The notes under the pieces were generated by a model, which worked only from the letters and a program-made list of their open reading frames with translations, was not told the DNA's origin and did no database searches. Both the position numbers and the translations under genes were made by a program. Below, piece by piece: positions 40,387 through 49,671 of a stretch of DNA of 64,000 bases. Location of the stretch: contig NZ_CANMQS010000002.1 in NCBI RefSeq assembly GCF_947500075.1, positions 744,001 through 808,000 of the forward strand. Reading direction: 5' to 3'. Position 1 is the first letter of the stretch; each line of letters opens with the position of its first letter. The stretch comes from an uncultured Sulfitobacter sp. (lineage in GTDB: Bacteria; Pseudomonadota; Alphaproteobacteria; Rhodobacterales; Rhodobacteraceae).

Positions 40387-41456
40387 GCTGCTGAAAATGA
40401 GATGATATGTCCCTGTCGCGGGTCCGCCTGACCTGCGGCCATCGCGGCCCAGACCTCTGGTGCGGCGGCCAATCCGTCATGCACCGTCACTTCCAGCCAG
40501 TCTGCCGCATCCGCAACCATGCTTTGCCAGCTTTCGCCGATCTTCCGCTCCATCACGCCCGGACCCCATTCCTTTTGCCGCTTCGCGATCTGGGACGGGG
40601 CAAAGAAGAACTCAGGCTTCGGCCCGGCCAGCGGCACACTCGGGTTGAACTGGTCCCAATGGCTGATGCCGACAGCAGATGAATGCCTCAACACATCCGC
40701 CAGCCGTGCATGAAGTGCTGCCTTGACCTGCGCGTTCCCGGACATGTCCACGTAAACGGATGGCACCTGCGCCAGCGTGTCGACGGCGTCATAGGTCAGG
40801 ACCTGATCACAGGTGCCAAGTGCTTCGACAAACGCCTTGTTGCGCGCTGAGGTGAGCCCCACGATGTGCTTTGGCCGCGTTTCCCCTTCGGACAGGAACT
40901 TGCAAAGGCCCAGCCCTGTCTTGGATGAGGCAGAGCCGACAATGATCTGTTCTGCCTCGAAAAAATCGTTGTCCTGCAACCAGTCCTTCAGCACATAGGA
41001 GGTCGCCAGCAAGGGTTGCAACAAGGCACGCTGGTGATCGCGTTTGGCGTCGTTGCCGGTGACCCGTGCGTAGTGGTTGTAGACCCCCGGCAGTTCGGCG
41101 CGGTGCGGTGCGCGGTCGATCACACCTTTTTCTCCGGCGGCCTGTGGCTGCATCACCAGTTCTTCCGCGAGGGGCAGAAATCCATACAGACGTTCGCCGA
41201 CGCGCAGCACATCAGAGCGGCTTTCGACAACTTCAGCCACGCCCCAGACCGGGACCAAGCCCTTGCCCTCCGCAGGTGTGGGAAAGAACGCCCAGTATTT
41301 CAGGTCAAACCCGGCAGCTGCATAGGTGACATTGTTTGCGGTTACCGCGCAGGATTGCAGGCGCAGCCGGGCCTCACCGTCGTTCAGCGCAGGTGGTGTT
41401 GCCTCCGCCACCGCAACATCCGCGATGGTCTTTTGGTCCACGTGAAGCTCTCGCAT
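40383..41456 (-). CDS. DUF2855-family protein (MDR/quinone-oxidoreductase-like fold)
   Basis: A 357-residue cytosolic protein matching DUF2855, distantly related to medium-chain dehydrogenases. A GroES-like N-terminal half (LRLQSCAVTANNVTYAAAGF, VPVWGVAEVVES) is followed by a Rossmann-like segment (IIVGSASSKTGLGLC). Catalytic zinc ligands of true alcohol dehydrogenases are not evident. The function is unknown. It converges with the radical SAM gene, sharing four bases at the stops, and is 68 bp from usg. Confidence 0.85.
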   Translation of the reverse strand: MRELHVDQKTIADVAVAEATPPALNDGEARLRLQSCAVTANNVTYAAAGFDLKYWAFFPTPAEGKGLVPVWGVAEVVESRSDVLRVGERLYGFLPLAEELVMQPQAAGEKGVIDRAPHRAELPGVYNHYARVTGNDAKRDHQRALLQPLLATSYVLKDWLQDNDFFEAEQIIVGSASSKTGLGLCKFLSEGETRPKHIVGLTSARNKAFVEALGTCDQVLTYDAVDTLAQVPSVYVDMSGNAQVKAALHARLADVLRHSSAVGISHWDQFNPSVPLAGPKPEFFFAPSQIAKRQKEWGPGVMERKIGESWQSMVADAADWLEVTVHDGLAAAPEVWAAMAAGQADPRQGHIISFSAA

Positions 41457-41524
41457 ATCCGTCCCTCGGCCATTTTGAGCAAAAGGTGCCGGGGATTTAT
41501 GCAGAACGCACGCGAAACGTCACG

Positions 41525-41794
41525 TCAGTGCAGCGTAAACTCGCCCACCTGGTTGTGCCATTCCCCCGGTCCGATCAATTTGCGGTGGGAAAAGCGCACC
41601 GAATGCAGCGGCCCGTCGATCTTCTTTTGCCAGAATTCCACAAACTCGAAAAGCTTGGGGTGATCGGGGGCGAGGTCGTATTCCTGCCAGATGTAGCTGT
41701 TCAGGACATGCGTGTAATCGGGCATGTGATAGAAAAATTCCGCTGTGGTCAGCCCGTACCCTTTCAGCATCAACTCGGTCTCGGATTCAGCCAT
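41525..41794 (-). CDS. usg: Usg family protein
   Basis: An 89-residue protein matching the alphaproteobacterial usg family, with the segments GYGLTTAEFFYHMPDY, YIWQEYDLAPDHPKL and KIDGPLHSVRFSHRKLI. It is named for a position upstream of another gene and has no established activity. It is small, acidic and probably cytosolic. It lies 190 bp from the divergent gyrA gene and on the same strand as DUF2855. Confidence 0.85.
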   Translation of the reverse strand: MAESETELMLKGYGLTTAEFFYHMPDYTHVLNSYIWQEYDLAPDHPKLFEFVEFWQKKIDGPLHSVRFSHRKLIGPGEWHNQVGEFTLH

Positions 41795-41912
41795 ATGTGT
41801 CCTCTTGGTTTATGTCTGTTCCCCCACTCTGACACGCCAGAATTACTTTTCAATAAAAACAATATGTTGGCACTCTGCCTCCAGTGATGCCAGTGCATCT
41901 GCGCCACAGGCA

Positions 41913-41942
41913 TTGCACCTTATATGCCGCCTCTGGTATAGA
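41913..41942 (+). promoter_or_regulatory. Candidate gyrA promoter
   Basis: TTGCAC (41913-41918), an 18-nt spacer and TATAGA (41937-41942) form a moderate sigma-70-like pair. It ends 42 nt before the gyrA start. An AT-rich stretch (AATATATAGAG) follows. No stronger pair was seen in the 190-bp gap. Confidence 0.45.
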
Positions 41943-41984
41943 TAATCGCAATATATAGAGCCCCAAAGAAGCTGAGCAGACACC

Positions 41985-44741
41985 TTGAGCGATACGCCAG
42001 AAACCCCTGAAAACGAAGACGAAATGCCCCCCGAGCGTCCCGTCTACGATGGTCCCTCCGTCAGCATCGAAGATGAGATGCGCACAAGCTACCTCGATTA
42101 CGCGATGAGCGTGATCGTCAGCCGCGCGATCCCTGATCTGCGCGACGGGCTGAAGCCGGTGCACCGGCGCATCATCTATTCGATGTACGAAAAAGGCATC
42201 ACCCACGACAAGCCGTACCGCAAATCGGCCAAATCCGTGGGCGATGTGATGGGCTCCTATCACCCCCATGGGGACAGCGCGATCTACGACGCGCTGGTGC
42301 GTATGGCGCAGGATTTCTCCATGTCGCTGCCGCTGATCGACGGTCAGGGCAATTTCGGCTCCATGGACGGGGATTCTGCGGCTGCGATGCGCTATACGGA
42401 ATCGCGTCTGGCCAAGGTCGCCTCGTTCATGACCAGCGATCTGGACAAGGATACCGTTGATTTCATTGACAACTATGACGGTAAGGAAAAGGAACCTTCG
42501 GTCCTCCCTGCCCGTTTCCCCAATATGCTGGTCAATGGCGCGGGCGGCATCGCTGTCGGCATGGCCACCAATATTCCGCCCCATAACCTTGGGGAAGTGA
42601 TCAACGCGACGCTTGCGCTGATTGAAGAGCCGGATCTGACCTCTGAACAGTTGATCGACTATATCCCCGGCCCCGATTTCCCCACGGGCGGCATCATGCT
42701 GGGCCGTTCCGGTGCGCGCAAAGCCTACCTTGAAGGGCGCGGATCGGTTGTGGTGCGGGCAAAAACGCGGGTTGAGGAAATCCGCAAAGACCGTTGGGCC
42801 ATCATCATTGATGAAATTCCCTATCAGGTGAACAAATCCACCATGATCGAGAAGATCGCAGAACAGGTGCGTGAAAAGAAAATCGATGGCATCGCCCATG
42901 TGCAGGACGAATCCGACCGCAACGGCGTGCGGGTGGTGATCGAACTCAAGCGCGACGCGACGGCGGAAGTGGTGATGAACCAGCTTTATCGCTTCACGCC
43001 GATGCAGACCTATTTCGGCTGTAACATGCTGGCGCTGAACGGCGGCCGGCCTGAGACGCTGACACTGCGCCGGTTCCTGACCGCATTCATCGATTTCCGC
43101 GAAGAGGTTGTCGCCCGCCGCACCGCTTTCCTGCTGCGCAAGGCGCGCGAGCGCAGCCATATCCTGTGTGGTCTGGCTGTGGCGGTCACCAATATCGACG
43201 AAGTTGTGCAGACCATCCGCTCTTCTGCTGATGCAACGGAAGCCCGCGAACGGTTGATGACGCGCCGCTGGCCTGCGGCAGACATCCTGCCCTATATCGC
43301 TCTGATTGATGATCCGACCCATACCGCAAACGACGACGGCACCTATAACCTGTCCGAGGCACAAGCCCGCGCCATTCTGGAACTGCGCCTGCAACGTCTC
43401 ACGCAGATCGGCGTAAAAGAAGTCACGGACGAACTGGAAGAGCTGGCCTCCAAGATCAAGGAATACCTTGAGATTCTCGGCTCCCGTGAGCGGATCATGG
43501 CGATCATCACAACCGAACTGCACGAGGTGCGCGACCAATTCGCCGTGCCGCGCCGCACGGAGATCGTCGACTGGTCCGGCGACATGGAAGACGAAGACCT
43601 GATTGCGCGCGAAGACATGGTCGTGACCGTCACCTCCGGCGGCTACATCAAACGCACGCCTCTGGCCGATTTCCGCAGCCAGCGCCGTGGCGGCAAGGGG
43701 CTGTCCGGCGGGGCGCTGAAAGAAGATGACGTGGTGACGACTCTGTTTGTCGCCAACACCCATACGCAGCTTTTGTTCTTCACCACCGATGGCATGGTCT
43801 ACAAGCTCAAGACCTGGCGCTTGCCCCAAGGCGGGCGCACGTCAAAAGGCAAGGCCATCGTGAACATCCTGCCCATTCCCACGGGTGTGTCCATCGCCGC
43901 GATCATGCCGGTGGACCGGGATGAGGATGAATGGGACGACTTGCAGGTGGTCTTTGCCACCTCCGCAGGCACCGTGCGCCGCAACAAGCTGTCGGATTTC
44001 ACCAATGTGAAGTCCAACGGCAAGATTGCGATGAAATTCGAGGATGAGCATGAGAACACCACGCTGATCAACGCCCGCATTGCCTCCAACGATGATGATG
44101 TGATGCTGGTCACCAATTCCGGCCGGGCGATCCGCTTCCGGGCCACCGACGTGCGCGTGTTCAACTCGCGCAATTCTGTCGGGGTGCGGGGCATCAAGCT
44201 GAATGGCAAGGATGAAGTCGTGTCGATGTCCATCATCCGCCACTTCAATGCCGACAGTGACGAACGCGCCGCCTACCTCAAGATGCGCCGTGCCATGGCC
44301 GGGCTGGCGGATGACGCCGAAGGGGACGAGGAAGAAGGCAACGCTGACATGCCACTGGCGCAGGAGCGTTATGCCGAAATGTCGGCCGCCGAAAACCTGA
44401 TCCTGACCATCACGGCCCAGGGGGCGGGCAAGCTCAGCTCCTCCCACGACTACCCGCTGCGCGGACGCGGCGGCATGGGGGTGACGGCGATGGACAAAGC
44501 CATGCGCGGCGGCCAGATCGTGGCCTCCTTCCCGGTGGAGATGGACGATCAGATCATGCTCGCCACGTCCAAGGGGCAGTCGATCCGCGTCCCGGTGGAC
44601 GGCATCTCCTTCCGGTCGCGCAGTGCGGGCGGCGTGCGGGTGTTCAACACCGGCAAGGGCGAAGAAGTGGTCAGCGTCGCCTGGATTGCCGATCAGGGTG
44701 AGGAAGAGGGTGACGCGGGTGGTGACGATGCGGAAGCATAG
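41985..44741 (+). CDS. gyrA: DNA gyrase subunit A
   Basis: A 918-residue type II topoisomerase subunit that introduces negative supercoils with GyrB. The cleavage tyrosine is Y137 in [10 protein letters not shown]. Both quinolone-resistance hotspot positions hold the sensitive residues, S98 and D102 in [10 protein letters not shown]. The C-terminal beta-pinwheel contains the GyrA box [10 protein letters not shown]. The start is a TTG at 41985, giving [10 protein letters not shown]; the next ATG (42024) is 13 codons in. An acidic C-terminus ([14 protein letters not shown]) is present. A strong bidirectional terminator follows at 44884. Confidence 0.97.
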   Translation: MSDTPETPENEDEMPPERPVYDGPSVSIEDEMRTSYLDYAMSVIVSRAIPDLRDGLKPVHRRIIYSMYEKGITHDKPYRKSAKSVGDVMGSYHPHGDSAIYDALVRMAQDFSMSLPLIDGQGNFGSMDGDSAAAMRYTESRLAKVASFMTSDLDKDTVDFIDNYDGKEKEPSVLPARFPNMLVNGAGGIAVGMATNIPPHNLGEVINATLALIEEPDLTSEQLIDYIPGPDFPTGGIMLGRSGARKAYLEGRGSVVVRAKTRVEEIRKDRWAIIIDEIPYQVNKSTMIEKIAEQVREKKIDGIAHVQDESDRNGVRVVIELKRDATAEVVMNQLYRFTPMQTYFGCNMLALNGGRPETLTLRRFLTAFIDFREEVVARRTAFLLRKARERSHILCGLAVAVTNIDEVVQTIRSSADATEARERLMTRRWPAADILPYIALIDDPTHTANDDGTYNLSEAQARAILELRLQRLTQIGVKEVTDELEELASKIKEYLEILGSRERIMAIITTELHEVRDQFAVPRRTEIVDWSGDMEDEDLIAREDMVVTVTSGGYIKRTPLADFRSQRRGGKGLSGGALKEDDVVTTLFVANTHTQLLFFTTDGMVYKLKTWRLPQGGRTSKGKAIVNILPIPTGVSIAAIMPVDRDEDEWDDLQVVFATSAGTVRRNKLSDFTNVKSNGKIAMKFEDEHENTTLINARIASNDDDVMLVTNSGRAIRFRATDVRVFNSRNSVGVRGIKLNGKDEVVSMSIIRHFNADSDERAAYLKMRRAMAGLADDAEGDEEEGNADMPLAQERYAEMSAAENLILTITAQGAGKLSSSHDYPLRGRGGMGVTAMDKAMRGGQIVASFPVEMDDQIMLATSKGQSIRVPVDGISFRSRSAGGVRVFNTGKGEEVVSVAWIADQGEEEGDAGGDDAEA

Positions 44742-44883
44742 CGCTCACTTTCGTTTCCTCCGGAACTGACACAGATTTGAAGCCGATCGTTCAAGCTGGT
44801 TGAGCTGTCCGGTGGGTTGGAAGTGGTCAAGCTTGTCCTTTCAGACCGAGAGCCCCCGAACTCCCGGCGCTTGGCTAAAACAG

Positions 44884-44921
44884 AAAAAGCCCCTTGCTGA
44901 CATCAGCAAGGGGCGTTTTTT
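44884..44921. terminator. Bidirectional Rho-independent terminator
   Basis: A twelve-pair perfect stem, GCCCCTTGCTGA with TCAGCAAGGGGC, is flanked by AAAAA on the left and GTTTTTT on the right, so it can stop transcription from both sides. It serves gyrA (plus) and the Ala/Thr-rich secreted protein gene (minus), whose stops lie 143 and 39 nt away. Confidence 0.93.
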
Positions 44922-44959
44922 CTCCAACATTCGGTCCCGATGGGACGGAACGTTTTGGC

Positions 44960-45280
44960 TTAGCTGCCGGAACCAGTTGTGGTTGCCGTGCCGCTGCCAC
45001 CTGATGCCGCAGCTGCAACAGCAGCAACGCCGACAACGGCTGCTGCGGCTGCACCTGCCGAGATACCTGCGCCCGCAGTAAACAGGCCACCTGTAGTGGT
45101 TGCAGCAGCACCAGTTGTGGTTGCAGCAGCCGCTGTTGTGGTCGTGGTGGTTGTCGCTGCGGCAGCGCCTGTGCCTGTCGGTGCAGTTGCAGCGGCGCCT
45201 GTGGCAGCTGGTTGAGTCTGTGCAGTCGCCAGGCCCGCGGTCAAAGCAAGGGCAGAAGCGGCAATAAGGATACGTGTCAT
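44960..45280 (-). CDS. Ala/Thr/Gly-rich secreted protein (YjbE-like composition)
   Basis: A 106-residue low-complexity protein. Residues 1-20 (MTRILIAASALALTAGLATA) form a signal peptide. A stretch dominated by Thr and Ala, including a seven-Thr run, follows. Then comes a hydrophobic Ala/Gly/Val segment (about 66-92) and a Gly/Ser/Thr tail. The layout resembles YjbE, a small secreted protein of exopolysaccharide loci, but no yjbFGH genes are nearby, so only a resemblance is claimed. It has its own transcription unit with a strong terminator. Codon choice within the repeats is mixed, which argues for selection on the protein. Confidence 0.75.
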   Translation of the reverse strand: MTRILIAASALALTAGLATAQTQPAATGAAATAPTGTGAAAATTTTTTTAAAATTTGAAATTTGGLFTAGAGISAGAAAAAVVGVAAVAAAASGGSGTATTTGSGS

Positions 45281-45429
45281 AATAGATACTCCGGGTTGAA
45301 GTCGAAACTCTTGGCGACAGAACCATAACGGTCCTGAACTATCAACATGAAATGCCTTAAAACTCTGTTACCGGCTGCATTTTGCCACTGATACCGCGTG
45401 ATGTGCCTGTGACGGCCACAAAACCCGCC

Positions 45430-46911
45430 CTAGAGACCATAAATCTCGCTGAATTTTGCCCGCAAATAGCCCAGAAGCGGCTTTTCTGACGGGGCCTGTC
45501 CTGCGGCGCGTTCGATCACGTCGCGCGGTTCGTAAAGCCCGCCGTGTGTTTGCAGATGCGCGCGCAGCCAACCTGTTGCCGCAGAGGTATCACCCTGCGC
45601 AAGCTGATCGTCCAGATCCGGCACCGCTGCCTGCATCGCCTCATTGAGGCACCCGGCATAGACATTGCCCAGCGAATAGGTCGGGAAATACCCCAGCAGC
45701 CCCACCGACCAATGCACATCCTGCAACACCCCGTTTGAGGCCTTGTCCACCGCAAAACCGAAATCCGCTTCAAACCTGTCGTTCCACGCAGCCTCCAGAT
45801 CCGCCACCTGCAAATCATGGCTGACCAGCGCCCGTTCCAGATCAAAGCGCAGCAGGACGTGCAGGTTGTACTGCAATTCATCCGCCTCTGTCCGGATATA
45901 GCCATCCGACACCCGGTTCACGATTCTGTAGAATGTCTCTGCGTCCGCCACGCCGAAGTCGCCGAAGGCCTCTTTCATCTGACCAAAAAGCCAGCCCGTA
46001 AACGCCCGACTGCGGCCGATCTGGTTTTCATAGATCCGGCTCTGGCTTTCATGCACCCCCATGGACACGCCCTGCCCCAGCGGGGTGAGCAGATACTCCC
46101 TGTCGATCCCCTGTTCATACGCCGCATGCCCCACCTCATGGATGGTGGAATAAAAGCAGTTGAACGGATCGCTCTGTGATGTGCGCGTGGTGATCCGCAC
46201 ATCCAGCCCTGAGCCGGAGGAGAACGGATGCACCGCCTTGTCGACCCGGCCATGGGTCATGTCATAGCCAAAGGCGCGGGCAAGCTGCCGCGTCAGCTTC
46301 ATCTGCGCACCTTCGTCGAAGGACGCTTCCAGCTTCGGCGGTGCCTCTGCCGCGCGTACCGCTGCCCGCAACTCCGCCAGTTCCGGTCGCAAGGCACCAA
46401 ACATCGCTTCCAGCTCCGCACCGGTGGTGCCCGGCTCGTAATCCGCCAGCATCGCGTCATAGACATCCATGTCACTGCCCGCCGCCAGCGCCTGCCCTTC
46501 CTCGCGTTTCAGCGCGATCACCTCTGTCAGTGTCGGCACGAAAGCCGCGAAATCATCCTCTTCCCGCGCCTCCGCCCAGATGCCCTGCGCTTCGGAGGTG
46601 ACCCGCGCAATCCGCGCCGCGAGTGTCGCAGGCACCTTGCTGGCCCGGTCAAAGCTGCGGCGGATGTGACGCAGGTTCGCCTGCCCCACCGCGTCCAGAC
46701 TGTCGTCCTTGATCGCCGCCAGCCAATCCCCCACACGTGGATCAACCCGGCGGGCGTGCAGCACGCTCTCCATTGCGGCCATTTCCTCGCCCCGCTGGGG
46801 CGCGGCACCGCGCGGCATCATCGTCTCCTGATCCCAACCCAGACGCCCGGCCACCTGGCTCAGCGCCTGTGTCTCGCGGGTAAAGCTCATCAGATCGTCA
46901 TAGGCACTCAT
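45430..46911 (-). CDS. M32-family metallocarboxypeptidase (Taq type)
   Basis: A 493-residue zinc carboxypeptidase that trims C-terminal residues from peptides in the cytosol. The zinc motif is HEVGH within STIHEVGHAAYEQG, with a downstream glutamate in GVHESQSRIYENQIGRS as the third ligand, the M32 signature. The ATG at 46911 gives the family N-terminus MSAYDDLMSF. It starts two bases after the ctaA stop on the same strand, so it is cotranscribed with heme A synthase; a functional link is not obvious. Confidence 0.94.
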   Translation of the reverse strand: MSAYDDLMSFTRETQALSQVAGRLGWDQETMMPRGAAPQRGEEMAAMESVLHARRVDPRVGDWLAAIKDDSLDAVGQANLRHIRRSFDRASKVPATLAARIARVTSEAQGIWAEAREEDDFAAFVPTLTEVIALKREEGQALAAGSDMDVYDAMLADYEPGTTGAELEAMFGALRPELAELRAAVRAAEAPPKLEASFDEGAQMKLTRQLARAFGYDMTHGRVDKAVHPFSSGSGLDVRITTRTSQSDPFNCFYSTIHEVGHAAYEQGIDREYLLTPLGQGVSMGVHESQSRIYENQIGRSRAFTGWLFGQMKEAFGDFGVADAETFYRIVNRVSDGYIRTEADELQYNLHVLLRFDLERALVSHDLQVADLEAAWNDRFEADFGFAVDKASNGVLQDVHWSVGLLGYFPTYSLGNVYAGCLNEAMQAAVPDLDDQLAQGDTSAATGWLRAHLQTHGGLYEPRDVIERAAGQAPSEKPLLGYLRAKFSEIYGL

Positions 46912-46913
46912 GC

Positions 46914-48065
46914 TCAGGTTCCTCTCAGGGATGTGGCAATGGGATATTGGCTCAGGAAACGGGCGCGCAGGATCAACACCCACAGGATGACAGCCAGCGC
47001 CTGATGCACCAGCGCAATGTGCACCGGGGCGGCATAAAGAACGGTGGTGATGCCCACGGCGATCTGCAACGCAAGGGCGGCCATCACCGCGTTAAAGGCA
47101 AAACGTGTGGCTGCATGGGCCGATGTGCGGCCGCGCAGCCAGACCACGATGCCGAACACCAGCAGCAGATAGCCCGTCACCCGGTGCATGAACTGCACCA
47201 GACCGGGGTTTTCAAAGAAATTCCGCCAGGCGGGGTCAATGCTGAAAGCATCGGGGGGGAACACCTGCCCCTGCATCAGCGGCCAATCGACGAAATAGCG
47301 CCCCGCATCAATGCCCGCGACCAGCGCGCCGATCAGAATTTGCAGGAAGGAGAAATGCAACAACCCCGTCGCCAGCCCGAATTGTTTGCCTTCCCGCGCG
47401 CGCCGCGCCTGCATCAGATCGCGCTCTTCCCGGCCCAGCAACAGCGCATACCACGTGATGAACCCCAGGATCACAAAGGCCAGCCCCAGATGCGTGGCCA
47501 ACCGATAACTTGCCACATCCAGCATCCCCTCTCCGCGCGTCACGCCAGAGGCCACCATCCACCAGCCAATCGCCCCCTGCGCGCCCCCCAAAGCGCCCAA
47601 CAGCAGCAATCGTGGCGTCCAGCCCGCAGGGATCTGCCGCCGCAGCAGGAACCACGCAAAACCCACAAACCACACCAGCCCGATCACCCGACCCAGTTGC
47701 CGGTGGCCCCACTCCCACCAGTATATGACCTTGAACTCGGCCATGCTCATGCCCGCATTCTGCAATTGGTACTCGTCGATCTGCTTGTATTTCTCAAACT
47801 CTGACGCCCAATCCGCTTCCGACAGCGGCGGGATCGCCCCTGTCACAGGCCGCCATTCGGTGATCGACAATCCACTGTCCGTCAGCCGCGTCATGCCGCC
47901 CACGGCGATCATCACAAACACCAGCGCAAACAGGATCATCAGCCAGACCCGGATCGCCCCGCGTGCACCACTGCGCCCCCGGTCAATCACGCCCGTCTGG
48001 GCCACAGGCCGCACCGCCTCTTCACTGCTGACTTCTTCAAAGATGTTTCTGGATTTCTTCGCCAT
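46914..48065 (-). CDS. ctaA: Heme A synthase (CtaA/COX15, type 2)
   Basis: A 383-residue inner-membrane enzyme with eight predicted helices that oxidises heme O to heme A for aa3-type cytochrome oxidase. Conserved heme-ligand histidines lie in EWGHRQLGR, ATHLGLAF, QFMHRVTGY and ALVHQALA, and the N-terminal helix carries the signature GGMTRLTDSGLSITEWRP. The ATG at 48065 is chosen from several in-frame starts because it gives the usual short basic N-terminus (MAKKSRN). The M32 carboxypeptidase gene follows two bases later. Confidence 0.95.
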   Translation of the reverse strand: MAKKSRNIFEEVSSEEAVRPVAQTGVIDRGRSGARGAIRVWLMILFALVFVMIAVGGMTRLTDSGLSITEWRPVTGAIPPLSEADWASEFEKYKQIDEYQLQNAGMSMAEFKVIYWWEWGHRQLGRVIGLVWFVGFAWFLLRRQIPAGWTPRLLLLGALGGAQGAIGWWMVASGVTRGEGMLDVASYRLATHLGLAFVILGFITWYALLLGREERDLMQARRAREGKQFGLATGLLHFSFLQILIGALVAGIDAGRYFVDWPLMQGQVFPPDAFSIDPAWRNFFENPGLVQFMHRVTGYLLLVFGIVVWLRGRTSAHAATRFAFNAVMAALALQIAVGITTVLYAAPVHIALVHQALAVILWVLILRARFLSQYPIATSLRGT

Positions 48066-48152
48066 AACCGCCTCGATCTTTCGCAACAGAGGTAGGCCAG
48101 CGCGCCGCAAAGGTCTAGAGCACCAAAGCGTCGCAGCGCCCAACCCAAAACA

Positions 48153-48905
48153 TCAGCCGCGGTCTTTCCAGCGCACCATCTGCCGCATCATGCCGTGCAG
48201 CATCTGCACATCCGCCCGCGTCATTGGCATCCGCGACCACATGTTACGCAGGTTCAGCTTCATCGAGGCCGCCTTATGCTCGGGAAAAAAGAACCCCGCC
48301 TCCGCCATCCGGTCCTCATAATGCTGCGCCAGATGCTCCACCTCCGCACCGGAGGCCCAATCCGTGCCTGCCATCTCAACCCGTTCCGTGGTCACATCCA
48401 TCTGCGTCCGCTGCCACTCATACCCCACCAACAACACGCATTGCGCCAGATTGAGCGAGGCAAACACCGGATTGACCGGCACCGAAATGATCGCATTGGC
48501 CCGCGCAATATCGTCGTTCTCCAGCCCGGCACGTTCCGGCCCGAAAAGCACTGACACCCGCTGCCCCGCCGCAATCCGCGCCGCCGCCGCCACCATCGCG
48601 CCGCGCGGATCATACACCGGCTTGGTCAGATCCCTTTCCCGCGCCGTGGTTGCAAACACGAAATCACTGTCCCCCAGCGCCTCCGGCAAATCCCCCACCA
48701 GCCGCGCCTCATCCAGCAACCGTCCGGCCCCTGAAGCCATCGCCACCGCCGCCGGGTTGGGCCAGCCATCGCGCGGCGCCACCACAACCATCCGGTCAAG
48801 CGAGAAATTCCACATCGCCCTTGCCGCCGCCCCGATGTTCTCCCCCATCTGCGGCCGCACCAGCACAAAGGCCGGGCTCTCCGGCAAAGACACAATATCA
48901 CTCAT
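48153..48905 (-). CDS. TrmJ-like tRNA/rRNA 2'-O-methyltransferase (SPOUT)
   Basis: A 250-residue SPOUT-class RNA methyltransferase. The N-terminal motif VLVRPQMGENIGAAARAM and the trefoil-knot SAM site VLFGPERAGLENDD plus ISVPVNPVFASLNLAQ define the TrmH/TrmJ group. The length and the C-terminal helical extension favour TrmJ, which methylates position 32 of several tRNAs. I start it at 48905 (MSDIVSLPE). Its promoter region overlaps the conserved block at 48947-48992 that appears to drive the divergent ThiE-like gene. ctaA follows 87 nt downstream. Confidence 0.88.
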   Translation of the reverse strand: MSDIVSLPESPAFVLVRPQMGENIGAAARAMWNFSLDRMVVVAPRDGWPNPAAVAMASGAGRLLDEARLVGDLPEALGDSDFVFATTARERDLTKPVYDPRGAMVAAAARIAAGQRVSVLFGPERAGLENDDIARANAIISVPVNPVFASLNLAQCVLLVGYEWQRTQMDVTTERVEMAGTDWASGAEVEHLAQHYEDRMAEAGFFFPEHKAASMKLNLRNMWSRMPMTRADVQMLHGMMRQMVRWKDRG

Positions 48906-48946
48906 GCCCGCCTCATACGCGCCGCCCCGTAGGCCCACAAGCCTCA

Positions 48947-48992
48947 CCGCCCCTTCCAAATGGTTAAAAAAACCCCACCGGAGGTCTAAAAT
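48947..48992 (+). promoter_or_regulatory. Conserved promoter-like block upstream of the ThiE-like gene
   Basis: The second copy of the block at 16616-16661. It starts CCGCCCCTTCCAAATGGTT and has TTAAAA (48964-48969), a 17-nt spacer and TAAAAT (48987-48992); spacer bases AAACCC, CC and GAGG are kept. The predicted start site is about 50 nt before the ATG at 49051. It lies 42 bp from the divergent trmJ-like start. Confidence 0.68.
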
Positions 48993-49050
48993 TTCCCTTT
49001 TGGAGTTTCATCCGCTAAGAGCCGGAACACAAAGACGAAGGACGCCCCCC

Positions 49051-49671
49051 ATGGACACCCCCGAGCAGCCGCAAATCTACCTGATTACCCCGCCCGAGGT
49101 GGAACTGAGCACCTTCCCCGCCACATTGGCCGGGATCCTCGATGCCCATGACATCGCCTGCGTCCGTCTGGCCCTCGCCACCCGCGACGAAGACCGTATC
49201 GCCCGTGCCGCCGACGCCCTGCGCGAGGTGACCCACGCCCGCGATGTGGCGCTTGTCATTGCCGATCACACGCTGATGGTGGAACGGCTCGGCCTTGATG
49301 GCGTGCACCTCTCGGACGCGGCCCGCTCCGTCCGCCACGCCCGCAAGGAACTCGGCCCCGACGCCATCGTCGGCGCCTTCTGCGGGCCCTCGCGCCATGA
49401 TGGCATGTCCGCAGGGGAAGCTGGTGCCGATTACGTCAGCTTCGGGCCGGTGCGCCCCGGCACGCTGGACGATGGCAGCTTTGCCGAAACCGAGCTTTTT
49501 GGATGGTGGTCCGAAGTGATCGAAGTCCCCGTGGTGGCCGAAGGCTTGCTGGACGAAGCGATGATCACCCGCCTCGCCCCGCACACGGACTTTTTCGGTC
49601 TGGGCGATGAGCTTTGGAAAAGCGAAGAGCCCGCCGCCGAGTTGAAAAAACTCATCACGGCAATGGGTTAA
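49051..49671 (+). CDS. Thiamine phosphate synthase-like protein (ThiE/TenI)
   Basis: A 206-residue TIM-barrel protein of the ThiE/TenI family, which joins the thiazole and pyrimidine moieties of thiamine (ThiE) or isomerises thiazole phosphate (TenI). It has YLITPPE at the start, LDGVHLSDAA as the substrate segment and AGADYVSFGPVRPG as the phosphate-loop region. No other thi gene is near, so a ThiE role is not certain. The ATG at 49051 is taken although the frame is open far upstream. The last four bases overlap the convergent hupE-like gene. Confidence 0.82.
   Translation: MDTPEQPQIYLITPPEVELSTFPATLAGILDAHDIACVRLALATRDEDRIARAADALREVTHARDVALVIADHTLMVERLGLDGVHLSDAARSVRHARKELGPDAIVGAFCGPSRHDGMSAGEAGADYVSFGPVRPGTLDDGSFAETELFGWWSEVIEVPVVAEGLLDEAMITRLAPHTDFFGLGDELWKSEEPAAELKKLITAMG

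Noticed and set aside
42265..42294. Quinolone-resistance substitution in gyrA
   Set aside because: The positions equal to E. coli 83 and 87 are serine and aspartate, the sensitive residues.
41850..43829. A 659-codon open frame antisense to gyrA
   Set aside because: It mirrors the gyrA codon pattern in a GC-rich genome; its translation is His/Gly/Arg-rich with no family signature, while gyrA is unmistakable on the other strand.
44960..45240. Short tandem repeats in the Ala/Thr-rich gene as a CRISPR array or minisatellite
   Set aside because: Repeat units are irregular codons for Thr and Ala within an open frame with a signal peptide; no fixed-length repeats or spacers.
45281..45429. A short minus-strand frame upstream of the Ala/Thr-rich gene and at the carboxypeptidase 3' end
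   Set aside because: No ribosome site, no similarity, and it overlaps the carboxypeptidase coding region.
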